Below, one piece after another: positions 5,718 to 6,041 of a stretch of DNA of 6,041 bases. Location: assembly GCA_029946045.1 (NCBI GenBank), contig JAQSDS010000105.1, forward strand, positions 1 through 6,041. Direction: 5' to 3'. Below the pieces are notes generated by a model that saw only the letters and a list, made by a program, of their open reading frames with translations, was not told the origin of the DNA and searched no databases. The translations under genes were made by a program, and so were the position numbers. Within the stretch, counting starts at the first letter, position 1; each line of letters opens with the position of its first letter. The stretch comes from Rhodoferax sp. GTDB taxonomy: Bacteria > Pseudomonadota > Gammaproteobacteria > Burkholderiales > Burkholderiaceae_C.

Positions 5718-6041
5718 ATGACACTCTCTCGCACCGGCGGCCAGATCCTGGTTGACCAGCTCCTTGTTCACGGCGTGCAGCAATTGTTCTGTGTGCCCGG
5801 TGAAAGTTTTCTGGCTGTGCTCGATGCCCTGCACGACGCGTCCATCGCCGTCTCCGTTTGTCGTCAGGAAGGCGGCGCGGCCATGATGGCCGAGGCCCAG
5901 GGCAAACTCACCGGCAAACCCGGCATCTGTTTTGTCACGCGCGGCCCCGGCGCCACCAATGCGGCGGCGGGTGTGCACATTGCGCACCAGGATTCCACAC
6001 CTTTGCTGCTGTTTGTGGGTCAGGTGGCGCGGGACGCGTTG
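5718..6041 (+). CDS. Thiamine-diphosphate-binding enzyme, acetolactate synthase-like, N-terminal part (3' partial)
   Basis: The first 108 residues of a ThDP enzyme; the frame is still open at the window edge. It is the N-terminal pyrimidine-binding domain of the acetolactate synthase / benzoylformate decarboxylase superfamily. Visible motifs are the start TGGQILVDQLLVHGVQQLFC, then VPGES, and CRQEGGAAMMAEAQGKLTGK, in which Glu51 is the conserved glutamate that activates the cofactor. GPGATNAAAGVHIAHQDSTP and LLLFVGQV follow as in acetolactate synthases. The ATG has GGAA at 5706-5709, 8 nt upstream, and lies 29 nt after the aminotransferase stop, so it is probably the third gene of the operon. 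The specificity-determining C-terminal domain is missing, so it could be a 2-oxo acid decarboxylase, an acetolactate synthase-like carboligase or a related enzyme. Being next to an aminotransferase suggests a 2-oxo acid substrate. Confidence 0.88.
   Translation, partial: MTLSRTGGQILVDQLLVHGVQQLFCVPGESFLAVLDALHDASIAVSVCRQEGGAAMMAEAQGKLTGKPGICFVTRGPGATNAAAGVHIAHQDSTPLLLFVGQVARDAL

Noticed and set aside
5704..5721. Five-codon open frame (ATG to TGA) overlapping the ThDP enzyme start by ATGA, as a leader peptide
   Set aside because: It is too short to separate from chance and has no ribosome site of its own; the GGAA inside it is better read as the ThDP gene's ribosome site.

Overview
The window looks like part of a Burkholderiales (probably Comamonadaceae-like) chromosome. 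I infer this from the high GC coding DNA, the compact gene spacing and the protein types; no taxonomic marker is present. It holds amino-acid catabolism genes: six proteins are at least partly coding here, plus a universal stress protein. There are no RNA genes, mobile elements, CRISPR arrays or long repeats that I can see.

Left part (1-1773, + strand): the tail of a FOXRED1-like FAD-dependent oxidoreductase, then a complete FAD-dependent D-amino acid dehydrogenase of the DauA (D-arginine dehydrogenase) type. A small universal stress protein follows. The spacing (37 and 58 nt) and good ribosome binding sites fit one transcription unit. Middle (1813-2912): a LysR-type regulator on the minus strand, convergent with the stress gene and divergent from the next operon, followed by an AT-rich 209-nt shared promoter region with two short inverted repeats. 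Right part (2913-6041, + strand): an ALDH7-family dehydrogenase closely resembling alpha-aminoadipate semialdehyde / piperideine-6-carboxylate dehydrogenase (AmaB/antiquitin), an aspartate aminotransferase-like class I aminotransferase 4 nt downstream, and the beginning of a thiamine-diphosphate (ThDP) enzyme that runs off the window.

Working model (inference): the locus handles lysine-type or related amino acids. The FAD enzymes would oxidise D-amino or cyclic imino acids, AmaB would make L-2-aminoadipate, the aminotransferase would give 2-oxoadipate, and the ThDP enzyme could decarboxylate it. The ALDH7 assignment is strong; the later steps are order-of-genes reasoning only. The most notable details are: the DauA-like enzyme keeps the carboxylate-binding arginines but has lost the residues that recognise the arginine side chain; a ThDP enzyme sits where a 2-oxoadipate-consuming step would be expected; and three genes need translation starts different from the longest reading frame. 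I found no wholly novel system here.
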